Positions 53,693 through 63,477 are shown, counted from the first letter of the stretch. The stretch is DNA of 64,000 bases from Romboutsia sedimentorum (GCF_030131845.1 NZ_JASKYM010000009.1:48511-112510); one strand, 5' to 3'. The notes: a model not told the origin generated them from the sequence alone. Made by a program: numbers and translations.

Positions 53693-55018
53693 TTCGATCA
53701 AAGGTATATATATAGTCATTATAAATTTATTAACAGATGTATCTATTTCTAAATTTCCATTATATATTTTTACTGAATTTTTTATACTATTTATTCCAAT
53801 CCCATGTAAAAATGAATCCTTTTTATCTGTTATAATAAATTTTCCTTTAAATTTTATTATATTAGTTTTTGTATTTTCACATTGTATTACAAAAATTCTA
53901 TTTACAATAGTACCTCTAATTTTAATGTTTTTATTTATTTTTTCATCATCGATTTTATTACATGCTTGTATTGCATTATCTATCATATTTGAAAATATAC
54001 TACACACATCTGATACATCTATAAAATCACACTTAGAAAAATTTATATCTACAAATAAATTAATATTCTCTTTATCACAAATATTTTTTTTATCATTTAA
54101 AATAACATCTAAAATCATATTACCAGTATTATATATATAATTACATTCTTCTAACTTACTATTTATCTCTTTTGTATAACTATTATTTCCATAAATATTC
54201 TCTATACATATCATATGATTCTTCATATCATGATATAATTTTCTAACTTTTAACTGTGATTCTTTTATGCTTAAATAATACTTATACTGATTGTCTATAT
54301 TTTGTCTTATAGCTTTATTTTCAGCTCTTAATCTATTGTCATTTATTATTCTATTTGTTAGACTTATCAATAATATATTTGATAAAAATATCATAGCTGA
54401 AACACTAACAATAATAACATCTAATGTAAAGTTAGTTATAAGAGAATATGCATGTAATATGAATCCAAAAAAAGTTATTATACATACTATATTAACTAAT
54501 ATAATTATGGTGCTATATATGTAGTCTTTTTTGGTCTTTTCTGAATCTACATTTAGAGATTTAATTATAGGTATTATTGATATTAAAAATAACTTGGATA
54601 AAATAACTAGTTCCAACATCATTATATTGTCGTAAAATAGCTTTAATTCATTCATTTCTCTAAATAGGACCAATTTATTAGATATAAGATATATTAATTT
54701 AGAACTTAAAATATCAAAACCCTTTACTGTAAGCCAATAACCTAAACTTGCAAATAAACCTTTTAATATGCTTATATCATAGTTATATATACAATATATA
54801 TACATAATTGCTATACATATAATCAAGCTTAAAACCAAATTAACATTACTAAATTTCATTATAATAACTATACCAAAAATAATTAATAATGAAATATTTG
54901 AGAATATCTTACTACTCCTAAGCTTACTTATTTCATCTAATACAATTTTTAATACACAACATTCTATTATCGCTGATACTGTCATCAAAATCATCCTAAA
55001 TAAATGTGTATCTAACAT
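53678..55018 (-). CDS. GHKL-type sensor histidine kinase (AgrC-like)
   Basis: A 446-residue membrane kinase. Six or seven hydrophobic helices fill about the first 225 residues; then the phosphoacceptor His263 in LYHDMKNHM, an N-box with Asn348 (FSNMIDNAIQACN) and the G-box GIGINSIKNSVKIYNG. This is the AgrC/ComD type that pairs with LytTR regulators. No AgrD/AgrB peptide genes are nearby, so the signal is unknown. Its ATG overlaps the regulator stop (ATGTTAG). The kinase 3' end carries a regulator-type repeat (see 53659-53692). Confidence 0.92.
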   Translation of the reverse strand: MLDTHLFRMILMTVSAIIECCVLKIVLDEISKLRSSKIFSNISLLIIFGIVIIMKFSNVNLVLSLIICIAIMYIYCIYNYDISILKGLFASLGYWLTVKGFDILSSKLIYLISNKLVLFREMNELKLFYDNIMMLELVILSKLFLISIIPIIKSLNVDSEKTKKDYIYSTIIILVNIVCIITFFGFILHAYSLITNFTLDVIIVSVSAMIFLSNILLISLTNRIINDNRLRAENKAIRQNIDNQYKYYLSIKESQLKVRKLYHDMKNHMICIENIYGNNSYTKEINSKLEECNYIYNTGNMILDVILNDKKNICDKENINLFVDINFSKCDFIDVSDVCSIFSNMIDNAIQACNKIDDEKINKNIKIRGTIVNRIFVIQCENTKTNIIKFKGKFIITDKKDSFLHGIGINSIKNSVKIYNGNLEIDTSVNKFIMTIYIPLIEKMTC

Positions 55019-55725
55019 ATTATCGCCCCTAGCGTGTTTGTTAACTTAGTTTTTAAATTGTTCATTTTATATTTAGTAACAGGTATTTCTTCACAATTCA
55101 CTGTCACTGAATTTTTAGATATAAACTGTATATAGCCAACATTAATTAGATAGCTTTTATGACATCTAAAAAAATTATATTTTTCAAGTTCCTTTTCTAT
55201 TTTAGATAAACTGCTTATTGTATGATATGCCCCTTGAGTTGTATGTATTGTTATATCTCGTTTTATAATATCTATATATGTAATAGTGCTAACAGGTATC
55301 TTATTTGTAATGCCTTTGTGCTCTATGATTATAAAATTTTCTCTTTTTTTTATAATATCAGATACACAACTTAGAATATTTTCTTTTAAATCCTCATATT
55401 TTACAGGTTTTAGTAAATATCTATAGGCTCTAACTTTATAGCCTTCTTGTACATACTCTAATAATGATGTTATAAATATAATTTCAGACGTATCATTACT
55501 TTCTCTTATTTTTTTAGCCACATCCATACCTGTTAATTTATCCATTTGAATATCTAAAAAGAAAATATCAATTCCGTCTAAGTTTTGATGTGCTAACAAC
55601 TCTTCCCCTGAACTAAATTCTAATATCTCTATTTGATCTGATATATCTTTAAAAGATTTACATATAAAATCTTTTAAAATCTCCCTTTGATTATCCTCAT
55701 CTTCACATATAACCACTCTATACAT
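55012..55725 (-). CDS. LytTR-family response regulator
   Basis: A 237-residue regulator with a receiver domain (VVICEDED, phosphoacceptor Asp58 in FFLDIQ, Lys106 in YLLKPVKYED) and a C-terminal LytTR DNA-binding domain (about 140-237, with NFFRCHKSYLINVGYIQFISKNSVTV). It is predicted to bind direct repeats as seen at 53659-53692 and to control the ABC transporter. The frame opens 40 codons upstream, but GAGGGGG lies just before ATG 55725 and the upstream part runs through a hairpin, so ATG 55725 is preferred. The kinase follows with a 7-base overlap. Confidence 0.92.
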   Translation of the reverse strand: MYRVVICEDEDNQREILKDFICKSFKDISDQIEILEFSSGEELLAHQNLDGIDIFFLDIQMDKLTGMDVAKKIRESNDTSEIIFITSLLEYVQEGYKVRAYRYLLKPVKYEDLKENILSCVSDIIKKRENFIIIEHKGITNKIPVSTITYIDIIKRDITIHTTQGAYHTISSLSKIEKELEKYNFFRCHKSYLINVGYIQFISKNSVTVNCEEIPVTKYKMNNLKTKLTNTLGAIIC

Positions 55726-55747
55726 AAAATCCCCCTCTTCTTTACAT

Positions 55748-55789
55748 AAAAAATGCTCCTTGCTTTTAGTACTACTAAAAACAAAGGAG
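55748..55789 (-). terminator. Hairpin with T run in the leader of the response regulator gene
   Basis: CTCCTTTGTTTTTAGT and ACTAAAAGCAAGGAG pair on the minus strand (one bulge), followed by CATTTTTTATG. It lies about 25 bases upstream of the response regulator ATG and not directly behind the cyclophilin gene, which has its own terminator at 55901. An attenuator is possible. Confidence 0.6.
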
Positions 55790-55863
55790 TAAGTAAGCCA
55801 AAACTTATATTCCCTAGCTATTTTGTTCTTCAATTCTCGATTCATTTATTTAAATTTTAACAT

Positions 55864-55891
55864 AAAACATTATATTAGTATATAATGTTTT
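55864..55891 (-). repeat. Inverted repeat in the regulator promoter region
   Basis: AAAACATTATA and TATAATGTTTT are exact 11-bp inverted repeats around TTAGTA. The segment overlaps a TTGTTA-N18-TAATAT promoter-like pair on the minus strand and might be an operator. Confidence 0.4.
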
Positions 55892-55900
55892 CATTTAACA

Positions 55901-55950
55901 AAAAACACCCTATAAAGTGACTACAAAATAGTCTACTCTATAGGGTGTTT
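55901..55950 (-). terminator. Terminator of the cyclophilin gene
   Basis: AAACACCCTATAGAGTAGAC and GTCACTTTATAGGGTGTTT pair on the minus strand around TATTTTGTA and are followed by TTTTGTT. Confidence 0.85.
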
Positions 55951-55958
55951 AAATTAAA

Positions 55959-56483
55959 TTACATTTTTTCTACGTCTGAGTAATCTACTCCGAAAGTTTC
56001 AACTGTTACGTTTTTCATAACTTGTGGAGTCTTAGGTACATCACCTCTACCAGTTGGTGTTGTAGCTATTTCATTAACTACATCCATTCCTTCTATAACT
56101 CTACCAAATCCAGCGTATTGTCCATCTAAATGTGGAGAATTCTTGTGCATTAAGAAGAATTGAGATCCAGCTGAGTTAGGAGCCATAGTTCTAGCCATAG
56201 ATAATACACCTGGTTCATGCTTTAAGTTGTTAGTGAATCCATTTCCACTGAATTCTCCCTTTATAGAATGTCCTGGTCCACCCATTCCATTTCCATTAGG
56301 GCATCCACCTTGTATCATGAATCCTTCTATAACTCTGTGGAATGCTATTCCATTGTAGAATCCTTCGTTTATTAATGTTACAAAGTTCTTTACTGTGTTA
56401 GGAGCTATATGAGGATATAACTCTGCTACCATTTTCTTTCCGTTTTCCATTTCTATAGTTACTATTGGGTTTTTAGTTTCCAT
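55959..56483 (-). CDS. ppiB: Cyclophilin-type peptidyl-prolyl isomerase
   Basis: A 174-residue cytosolic cyclophilin that speeds prolyl bond isomerisation. Motifs: FHRVIEGFMIQGGCPNGNG (active-site Arg), HEPGVLSMARTMAPNSAGSQFF and GQYAGFGRVIEGMDVV. No signal peptide. AAGGAAGG precedes the ATG. It is followed by its own terminator and preceded (36 bp) by the NadR-like ATPase gene. Confidence 0.95.
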   Translation of the reverse strand: METKNPIVTIEMENGKKMVAELYPHIAPNTVKNFVTLINEGFYNGIAFHRVIEGFMIQGGCPNGNGMGGPGHSIKGEFSGNGFTNNLKHEPGVLSMARTMAPNSAGSQFFLMHKNSPHLDGQYAGFGRVIEGMDVVNEIATTPTGRGDVPKTPQVMKNVTVETFGVDYSDVEKM

Positions 56484-56519
56484 TTTGATATACCTTCCTT
56501 ATTTTAAATTAATATATAA

Positions 56520-57113
56520 TTATTTTGCTTCATTAACTAATTGTGCTGCTTGTTCATATTCAACATCTAATAAATCTAGGATTTGTTTAGATCTTTCTTT
56601 TGTTGAACCTTTAACTTCCACATAATTAACATTTTCTGATTTTAAGAAATTTAATATAGATTCATCTATTTGAATAGCTATATCTTCATCTTGCCATCTT
56701 ACCCCATCTTGTATATATCCAAATTCTCTTGGTACATACACTATCATATCATAATTTTGTATATCTTCTATTGCTAAGCAGTATAAATCTTTAAGTATTT
56801 GTATTTCTTTTTTACTTCTAGCTTTATTCCCTAACATAAATCTTCCATATATATAAGGTACAAAAGTAGCGTAATCTGTAAGAGCATAATCAAATACTTC
56901 TAATTCATCTTCTATTTTTTTCTGACCTAAATAGATTCCATATTGCTCTGATATAGTTTCTATCATTCCTTTATCTTTCAAATATTCTGTTGAATATTCT
57001 AATGCATATCCTACATTTAATCCTGCTATTTTCATTTCTACATATAAATGTTGTATTAATGTAGTTTTTCCACATCTAGGACCACCTAATACTGCGATTC
57101 TCTTAGTTGCCAT
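56520..57113 (-). CDS. NadR-like/AAA_28 P-loop ATPase
   Basis: A 197-residue P-loop protein: KRIAVLGGPRCGKTTLIQHLYVEM near the N-terminus with Walker A GGPRCGKTTL, then YALEYSTEYLKDKG and IQNYDMIVYVPREFGYIQDGVRW, a pattern shared with NadR-type kinases and AAA_28 proteins. The substrate is not evident. GGAG precedes the ATG. It precedes ppiB by 36 bp and may share its transcript. Confidence 0.75.
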   Translation of the reverse strand: MATKRIAVLGGPRCGKTTLIQHLYVEMKIAGLNVGYALEYSTEYLKDKGMIETISEQYGIYLGQKKIEDELEVFDYALTDYATFVPYIYGRFMLGNKARSKKEIQILKDLYCLAIEDIQNYDMIVYVPREFGYIQDGVRWQDEDIAIQIDESILNFLKSENVNYVEVKGSTKERSKQILDLLDVEYEQAAQLVNEAK

Positions 57114-57260
57114 AATTTATATCAACTCCATATATTATTTTCTCAGTTTAAAGAACCTTTATATTATACTAACATTTAGCAGTTTATTCAACGATTTTGA
57201 TATAATTGTAATTTTTCAAAGCAAAATATTCGTTTTTTATTAAATATAGATAATTTAAAG

Positions 57261-58007
57261 TTATATATTTAAAGATTTTCCTATTTCATATCCTTCTTTA
57301 AATATATTATTACAAAACTCTTTCTCAAATCTTAAAGTATCATTTTTACCAAATATAGTTTTAGGTCTAGCAATTATTATATTATCTATGTTATATTTAC
57401 TTTTTATTTCTTCTGGTAAAACATAATCATGAACTGTGGATATAATTATAATTTTATCCACATCTTTTTTAAGCAATGGTTCTATTAAAGTGTTATTAAC
57501 TAACCCACCATCAAGGCTATATCCATCATATAAACCTTCACTTATATCTTTATTAAATTGCTTCTTAAAAGGTAGCGTTGCATTTGGATTACATGGTAGC
57601 AAAGCACTGTACTTAACTGCATTTAAACCTTCTTCTTTATCTACATTAAGTACATTAACTACTTTTTCACTAACATTTTTATCTTTTATGTCTATATAGT
57701 TCACATGGAAATCTATTTCCTGTGTATTTTTATTAATAAGTTGCTTTAATTCATCAATTACAGACGAATTATCCACAGTATTATCCACTATTTCAATATT
57801 ATTTTCAGAACTAGTTTCTATATTTGTCCACATTCTCTCTAGGTTGTCAACATTTCCTGTGAATATGTAATATCCATTTATAGCACCTATAGATGTTCCT
57901 GTTATAGCTTCAAATTTATTTATTCCTCTGTCATAAAGACCTTTTATAACTCCGGCTTGGTATGAACCTTTAGCACCTCCGCCAGAAAGACATAGTCCTA
58001 TTCTCAC
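57261..58007 (-). CDS. Patatin-like phospholipase
   Basis: A 248-residue patatin-type lipolytic enzyme: SGGGAKGSYQAGVIKGLYDRGI (oxyanion glycine loop), GTSIGAINGYY with the nucleophile Ser in GxSxG and DGGLVNN with the catalytic Asp. It hydrolyses acyl esters such as phospholipids in general for the family. GTG start at 58007 after GGAGATG. It is 15 bp downstream of the M18 aminopeptidase and likely co-transcribed. Confidence 0.9.
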   Translation of the reverse strand: MRIGLCLSGGGAKGSYQAGVIKGLYDRGINKFEAITGTSIGAINGYYIFTGNVDNLERMWTNIETSSENNIEIVDNTVDNSSVIDELKQLINKNTQEIDFHVNYIDIKDKNVSEKVVNVLNVDKEEGLNAVKYSALLPCNPNATLPFKKQFNKDISEGLYDGYSLDGGLVNNTLIEPLLKKDVDKIIIISTVHDYVLPEEIKSKYNIDNIIIARPKTIFGKNDTLRFEKEFCNNIFKEGYEIGKSLNI

Positions 58008-58022
58008 AATCTCATCTCCTAT

Positions 58023-59321
58023 CTATATTTCATAAAACTTATTAAATGTTTGATAAATACTATAATGGTCCTCTACACTTCCTAATTCTCTTATAGAATG
58101 CATTGCAAGTATAGGGCTTCCTACATCTACAGAAGGTATGTCTATATGAGTAGAAGATATCGGTCCTATAGTACTTCCTCCTCTTTCATCTGATCTATTT
58201 ACAAACTCTTGATATTTAACATTAGCTTCTTTACAAATAGATTTATAGATAGATATAGAATGAGCATCACTTGTATAAGCTTGATTTGCATTTATTTTTA
58301 TAACTGGACCTTTTCCCATGACTGGTCTACTTGTTGGATCATGCTTATCAACCATATTAGGATGAACTGCATGTGCTAAATCCGCTGATATTATAAATGA
58401 AGAATACATTGCATTAAAGAATTCTTCTCTTGATTTTCCTAAAGATAAACATATTTTTTCTAATATATTTAATAGCATATTTGAATCTGCTCCTTGCTTA
58501 GTTGAGCTTCCTACTTCTTCATTATCAAATACAGATACTAAATTTACACCTTTATTACCTTTTGCATTTATAAGAGCATGTAAACTAGCATGAGTCATAG
58601 CTAAATTATCTAATCTTCCAGTTGATATAAATTCTTCATTAGGACCTATTAAACTTCCTTTTTCAAATTCATATAAGAATAAATCAAAATCTATTATGTC
58701 TTCTACTTCTACATTTAATTTTTCTGATATTTGATTTAATAAAAAATTATCTTTTTCTAAACTATCATTTAAAAGACCAACTAAAGGTAGCATATCCTTT
58801 TGCTTGTTTAGTGCATATCCTTCATTTATAGTTCTGTTCATATGTATTGCTATGTTTGGTATTATACAAACTGGTTTATTTATATTTATAGTTTTCTCTA
58901 TAGGATTTAATATGTTATCACTTTTTAGTACTACTCTTCCAGCTATTCCTAACGGTCTATCTAACCATGTATTTAGTATAGGGCCTCCGTAGCATTCTGT
59001 GTTTAATTTTAAATATGTATCTTCTACAGACATCTCTGCATTTGGCTTTATTCTAAATGTAGGCGAATCTGAATGAGATCCAATTATTCTAAATCCTTCT
59101 TTGTCTATATTATTAGAGTTAACTTCAAACGCAACTATTGCTGATGAGTTTTTAGTTATATAGTATTTCCCATTTACATCTATCTTCCACTTTTCGTTTA
59201 ATTGAAGTTCTTTAAATCCATTTTGTAATAAAAGATTTTTTGATGTTTCTACAGCTTGAAAAGATGTTGGACTTTCATAAATAAAATCTATAAGATTTTT
59301 TGCAAATTTATTTTGTTCCAT
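58023..59321 (-). CDS. M18 family aminopeptidase
   Basis: A 432-residue metallopeptidase of the aspartyl-aminopeptidase (M18) family. Motifs: FRIIGSHSDSPTFRIKP (first metal His), RLDNLAMTHASLHAL (bridging Asp), VFDNEEVGSSTKQGADS (catalytic Glu pair) and GPISSTHIDIPSVDVGSPILAMH near the end (final His ligands). It releases N-terminal residues from peptides. GAGGGGGCTAC precedes the ATG. It heads a two-gene unit with the patatin gene. Confidence 0.93.
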   Translation of the reverse strand: MEQNKFAKNLIDFIYESPTSFQAVETSKNLLLQNGFKELQLNEKWKIDVNGKYYITKNSSAIVAFEVNSNNIDKEGFRIIGSHSDSPTFRIKPNAEMSVEDTYLKLNTECYGGPILNTWLDRPLGIAGRVVLKSDNILNPIEKTININKPVCIIPNIAIHMNRTINEGYALNKQKDMLPLVGLLNDSLEKDNFLLNQISEKLNVEVEDIIDFDLFLYEFEKGSLIGPNEEFISTGRLDNLAMTHASLHALINAKGNKGVNLVSVFDNEEVGSSTKQGADSNMLLNILEKICLSLGKSREEFFNAMYSSFIISADLAHAVHPNMVDKHDPTSRPVMGKGPVIKINANQAYTSDAHSISIYKSICKEANVKYQEFVNRSDERGGSTIGPISSTHIDIPSVDVGSPILAMHSIRELGSVEDHYSIYQTFNKFYEI

Positions 59322-59424
59322 GGTGTAGCCCCCTCTATTTTTTAATTTTTTTATTATAACTGTGACTAAAAGCTATATTTTGTTGATAACTTCTAGCCAC
59401 AATATTTAATATCAAAAGTTAATT

Positions 59425-61647
59425 TTATAATATATCTAATGTTGTATATTCTTTATTTATTTTCTTTATACCTTGCTGTACAAATGCTATTGTAACCTCT
59501 GTACCCATCATACCTACAACAGTACCCACTCCAAATTTAGGATGATGCACTCTTGTTCCTGGTTTTATATCATCTATATTAGTTTCCTTTTTAGAATCTT
59601 TAATTGTTGCATTTACATTATGAGCTACTGCTGACTTATTAACATTTTTCATGTATTTTTGTTTATACTTATCTAATACATTATAATTTGCCTTTGAATA
59701 ACTTAACTCCTTTTCAACTTTATTAAGTTTCTCTATACACTCTTTAGGCAATTCTTCCATAAATCTAGATGCTATAGATGGATTAGTTTTACCATATAAA
59801 GTTCTTTTTTTAGTTAAATTCATATACAATGTGTCTTTTGCTCTTGTTATACCAACATAACAAAGTCTTCTTTCTTCTTCTATATCAGAATCCTTCATAG
59901 ATCTTATTGCCCTAGATATAGGGAATAAACCTTCTTCCATACCTATTAAGAATACAACAGGGAACTCTAATCCTTTTGATGTATGAATTGTCATAAGAGA
60001 TACTTTGTCATTTTCTTCATCACTACTAGTTTCAGATGTAAGTGCAACTCCAGTTAAGAAACTTTGTAAATCTTGTTCTTCACTATTTTGTTCAAACTCT
60101 AAAGCTATAGATATAAATTCTTTTAAGTTGTCTATCCTATCTTGAGCTTCTTCGTTTTTATCTTTAGATAATTCATCTAAATATCCAGTAGTCTCTAATA
60201 CCTTTTCTATTAACTTACTAACAGGATATACTTCTTTTATTGTTCTTAATGTTCCTATTATATCAACAAACCCACTTATACTGTTTCTTGCTTTAGTTGA
60301 TATATCTGAATTTGTTTCTATATCTATAAGTACTGAATATATACTTTCTTGCTTTAAACTAGCTCTATCTTCTATCTTTTCTATAGTTCTAAGACCTATA
60401 CCTCTTCTTGGAACATTTATTACCCTCTTTAAAGATATATCATCTTGAGGATTTTGAATTATTCTTAAATACGCTACTAAGTCTTTTATTTCTTTTCTTT
60501 CATAAAACTTAGTTCCACCATATATATTATATGGAGTCTGGCTTCTATTTAAAGCATCTTCAATTGGACGAGCTTGTGCATTTGCTCTATAAAGTATTGC
60601 AAAATCCTTATAAGATCTATTTTGCTCTCTGCGTATTTTTGCTATCATATCTGAAACAAAATCAGATTCATCTATTTCATTTTCACATAATTGTATTTTT
60701 ATTAAATCGCCTTCTTTTTTCTCACTCCAAAGGCTTTTTCTTTTTCTTTCTATATTATTAGATATCACAGTATTTGCAGCATCTAATATAACTTGAGTCG
60801 ATCTATAGTTTTGTTCTAATTTAACTACATGTACATCATCATAATCTTTTTCAAATTCAAGTATGTTTCTTATATCTGCACCTCTCCAACCATATATACT
60901 TTGATCATCGTCTCCAACAACGCATATATTTTGATGCTCTCTAGCTAAGATTTTTATAAGTTCATATTGAGCTTTACTTGTATCTTGATACTCATCAACC
61001 ATTATATACTTAAATCTGCTTCTATAAAAATCTAGTACTTCTTTGTCTTCTTTTAAAACTTCTACAGTTTTATATATTAAATCATCAAAGTCTAATGCAC
61101 TATTTCTTTTTAAACGGTCTTGATACAGTGCATATATGTCAGCTATTTTACTCATTCTATTGTCTGATAAGTTCATTGCCTTAAATTGTTTAGGATTATA
61201 TAGCTTATCCTTAGCGCCTGATATTACGCTTATAACAACCTTTGGTTCAAATACTTTATCGCTTAAGTTTAGTTCTTTTAAACAGTCCTTTACTAAAGTA
61301 ACCTGGTCTGAACTATCATATATAACAAAACTTCTGTTATATCCAATTCTATTTATATCTTTTCTAAGTATACGAACACAGCAAGAATGGAAAGTACTTA
61401 TCCACATATCCTTAGTATCAGAACCTAATGTCTCTTCTACTCTTTCTCTCATTTCATTTGCTGCTTTATTAGTAAATGTTATTGCTAATATATTAGAGGC
61501 TTGTACTCCTTTGTCTTCTATCAAATGTGCAATTCTTGTTGTTAAAACTCTAGTCTTTCCCGATCCTGCTCCAGCTAATATAAGAACCGGACCTTCCGTT
61601 TTCTCTACCGCTTCTCTCTGGGCCGGATTTAATGTATCTAAATTCAT
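59425..61647 (-). CDS. pcrA: ATP-dependent DNA helicase PcrA/UvrD
   Basis: A 740-residue SF1 helicase active in repair and rolling-circle replication. Motifs: LNPAQREAVEKTEGPVLILAG, Walker A AGAGSGKTRVLT, IMVDEYQDTSKAQYELI (Walker B), VGDDDQSIYGWRGAD, VKLEQNYRS, SLMTIHTSKGLEFPVVF and RRLCYVGITRAKDTL. The C-terminal Tudor-like end (PGTRVHHPKFGVGTVVGM) is present. GGAGGAAAAAT precedes the ATG. It is a single gene. Confidence 0.97.
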   Translation of the reverse strand: MNLDTLNPAQREAVEKTEGPVLILAGAGSGKTRVLTTRIAHLIEDKGVQASNILAITFTNKAANEMRERVEETLGSDTKDMWISTFHSCCVRILRKDINRIGYNRSFVIYDSSDQVTLVKDCLKELNLSDKVFEPKVVISVISGAKDKLYNPKQFKAMNLSDNRMSKIADIYALYQDRLKRNSALDFDDLIYKTVEVLKEDKEVLDFYRSRFKYIMVDEYQDTSKAQYELIKILAREHQNICVVGDDDQSIYGWRGADIRNILEFEKDYDDVHVVKLEQNYRSTQVILDAANTVISNNIERKRKSLWSEKKEGDLIKIQLCENEIDESDFVSDMIAKIRREQNRSYKDFAILYRANAQARPIEDALNRSQTPYNIYGGTKFYERKEIKDLVAYLRIIQNPQDDISLKRVINVPRRGIGLRTIEKIEDRASLKQESIYSVLIDIETNSDISTKARNSISGFVDIIGTLRTIKEVYPVSKLIEKVLETTGYLDELSKDKNEEAQDRIDNLKEFISIALEFEQNSEEQDLQSFLTGVALTSETSSDEENDKVSLMTIHTSKGLEFPVVFLIGMEEGLFPISRAIRSMKDSDIEEERRLCYVGITRAKDTLYMNLTKKRTLYGKTNPSIASRFMEELPKECIEKLNKVEKELSYSKANYNVLDKYKQKYMKNVNKSAVAHNVNATIKDSKKETNIDDIKPGTRVHHPKFGVGTVVGMMGTEVTIAFVQQGIKKINKEYTTLDIL

Positions 61648-61826
61648 ATTTTTCCTCCTATTAACAGTGATATACTCTATATTAATCTATATCAAAGATT
61701 TATTCAAATTTAAGAAAGCTATATTATAATTTTTTCCAATATAATAGAAATCTAACATATATATACAAATAAATTTTAAATATATCATCACTAGTCTATA
61801 GTATATAACTTATCAGTAATTAAAAA

Positions 61827-61869
61827 AAGATATAAAATAATAGTTTATAACTATATATTTTATATCTTA
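61827..61869 (-). terminator. Terminator of cbiQO
   Basis: AAGATATAAAATA and TATTTTATATCTT are inverted repeats around a long A/T loop, followed by seven T bases on the minus strand. Confidence 0.75.
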
Positions 61870-61879
61870 ATCATTTTTA

Positions 61880-62698
61880 TTAATTATTACTATTTAAATT
61901 ACTACTATTCCAATATTGATATAAGTCATCCTCACTCCTAAATAAAGGTAGCTTCATGTTTTTATGAAGCTTTACTAACCAAGGTAATTCTAGCCCTGCT
62001 TTATCAATTTTATCTTCATTAATAAATACATCCTCTGTTAATCCATAGTCTGTTATCTCACCTTTATTTAAAACATATATATAATCGCATATTTCATATA
62101 TTAGATTCATATCATGACTTGATATAACTATTTTTACACCTTTATCTTTTAGATTTTTAATTATATCTATAATTAATTTTGTACTAATTGGATCTAACCC
62201 TGCTGTTGGTTCATCTAGTAGAACAATTTCGTTTTCCATAGCTATTACTGATGCTATGGCTACTCTTTTTTTCTGTCCATAACTTAGAAAATGTACAGGT
62301 TTATTTATAAATTCTATTCCATTAACTGCCGTTAAGGCTTCTTTTACTTTTTCTTTTATTATTTTTTCTTCTATTCCAATATTTCTTAAAGAAAATGCGA
62401 TATCATCATATACTCTTGAATAAAAAATTTGTTTTTCTGGATCTTGAAACACTATTCCAACATCTTTTCTAAGAGCATACAAGCCCTTCTTAGTATATTT
62501 AATTTCCTTATCCTTAAATAATATATCTCCAGATGTAGGTTGTAATATCCCCATTAAATTCATAAATAATGTTGATTTTCCAGAACCATTAGATCCTATT
62601 ATTCCGATTATATTTCCTTTTGAAAAATCCATATTAATATTAGACAAAGCTAAAGATTTTTTTTCATATTGATAATTTAAATTACTAATTTTAAACAT
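61880..62698 (-). CDS. cbiO: ECF transporter ATPase CbiO
   Basis: An ATPase of energy-coupling-factor (cobalt/nickel/cobalamin) transporters: Walker A GSNGSGKST, the FQDPEKQIFYSRVYDDIAFSLRNIGI segment characteristic of ECF ATPases, signature LSYGQKKRVAIASVI and Walker B VLLDEPTAGLDP. The frame begins at 62707 (GTG), but AGGTGATGAG points to ATG 62698, overlapping the cbiQ stop (ATGTTTAA), which gives 272 residues. It forms a complex with CbiQ. Confidence 0.9.
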   Translation of the reverse strand: MFKISNLNYQYEKKSLALSNINMDFSKGNIIGIIGSNGSGKSTLFMNLMGILQPTSGDILFKDKEIKYTKKGLYALRKDVGIVFQDPEKQIFYSRVYDDIAFSLRNIGIEEKIIKEKVKEALTAVNGIEFINKPVHFLSYGQKKRVAIASVIAMENEIVLLDEPTAGLDPISTKLIIDIIKNLKDKGVKIVISSHDMNLIYEICDYIYVLNKGEITDYGLTEDVFINEDKIDKAGLELPWLVKLHKNMKLPLFRSEDDLYQYWNSSNLNSNN

Positions 62699-63389
62699 TC
62701 TCATCACCTACTATGTGAAATTTACCATCATATAGTTTCATATCTAAAGATATACACATATCATCATATCTTTTCATCATTCTTTTAAACAACATGTTTC
62801 CAAGAAGACCAATTGATTTATATGAGGTTTTTAAATTTATATATCCAAATCTTAATTGTTGTGATTTTCTAATATCTTCTACTTCCTCTAAAAATATAAA
62901 TATAAATCTATAAACTAGCATTGTTAACTCTATTACTGTATCTGATATATGAAGATTTTTTAATAAATATATAATTTGATTAAACGGTGTTGTTAATATA
63001 AAAAAATACACACACATTAAACAAGAAATAGATCTAAATAGTAAATATGTTGATGTAATTAACGATTCTTTCGATATACCTACATATATATTTGCAATAT
63101 TTAAGCTATAAATTAAAGCACTTGAATCAAACGATATGTTAATTAAATTTACTATTATTCCCATAATTAAAAAATACATAGGAATCCTCAGTAATTTTAT
63201 ATAACTCTTAATATCAATTTTAGCTATACAAACTACAGATATGCTCATTAACATCATTATAGCTATTAAAAATAGAATATTTTTTGTTATCATCGATGCA
63301 ATTAAAAAAAATAGTCCTACTCCAGTTTTTATCTTAGGATTTACATTTGTTAAGTTATTTGTATATGCATATTTGTCAATTAAAAGCAT
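62691..63389 (-). CDS. cbiQ: ECF transporter transmembrane protein CbiQ
   Basis: A polytopic membrane protein of 232 residues from the chosen start (MLLIDKYAYTNNLTNVNPKIKTG), with five or six hydrophobic segments and the cytoplasmic motif near RKSQQLRFGYINLKT that couples to the ATPase. AGGAGGAG is placed for ATG 63389, not for the upstream 63419. It is the T component; no S component (CbiM/N, BtuM) gene is present between the riboswitch and the end of the operon. Confidence 0.88.
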   Translation of the reverse strand: MLLIDKYAYTNNLTNVNPKIKTGVGLFFLIASMITKNILFLIAIMMLMSISVVCIAKIDIKSYIKLLRIPMYFLIMGIIVNLINISFDSSALIYSLNIANIYVGISKESLITSTYLLFRSISCLMCVYFFILTTPFNQIIYLLKNLHISDTVIELTMLVYRFIFIFLEEVEDIRKSQQLRFGYINLKTSYKSIGLLGNMLFKRMMKRYDDMCISLDMKLYDGKFHIVGDENV

Positions 63390-63477
63390 TTTACTCTCTC
63401 CTCCTACTATACAAACCATATTCTATGAATCAAAAATAAATAATATCCATAAGATAATTTTATTTTTTAACAACTCT

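Noticed and set aside
55726..55845. An in-frame 40-residue N-terminal extension of the response regulator.
   Set aside because: No ribosome site precedes ATG 55845, the segment contains the leader hairpin, and GAGGGGG sits before ATG 55725. The receiver domain begins there.
61136..61729. A 197-codon plus-strand frame.
   Set aside because: It lies opposite pcrA, is rich in Ser/Leu, and has no homology pattern.
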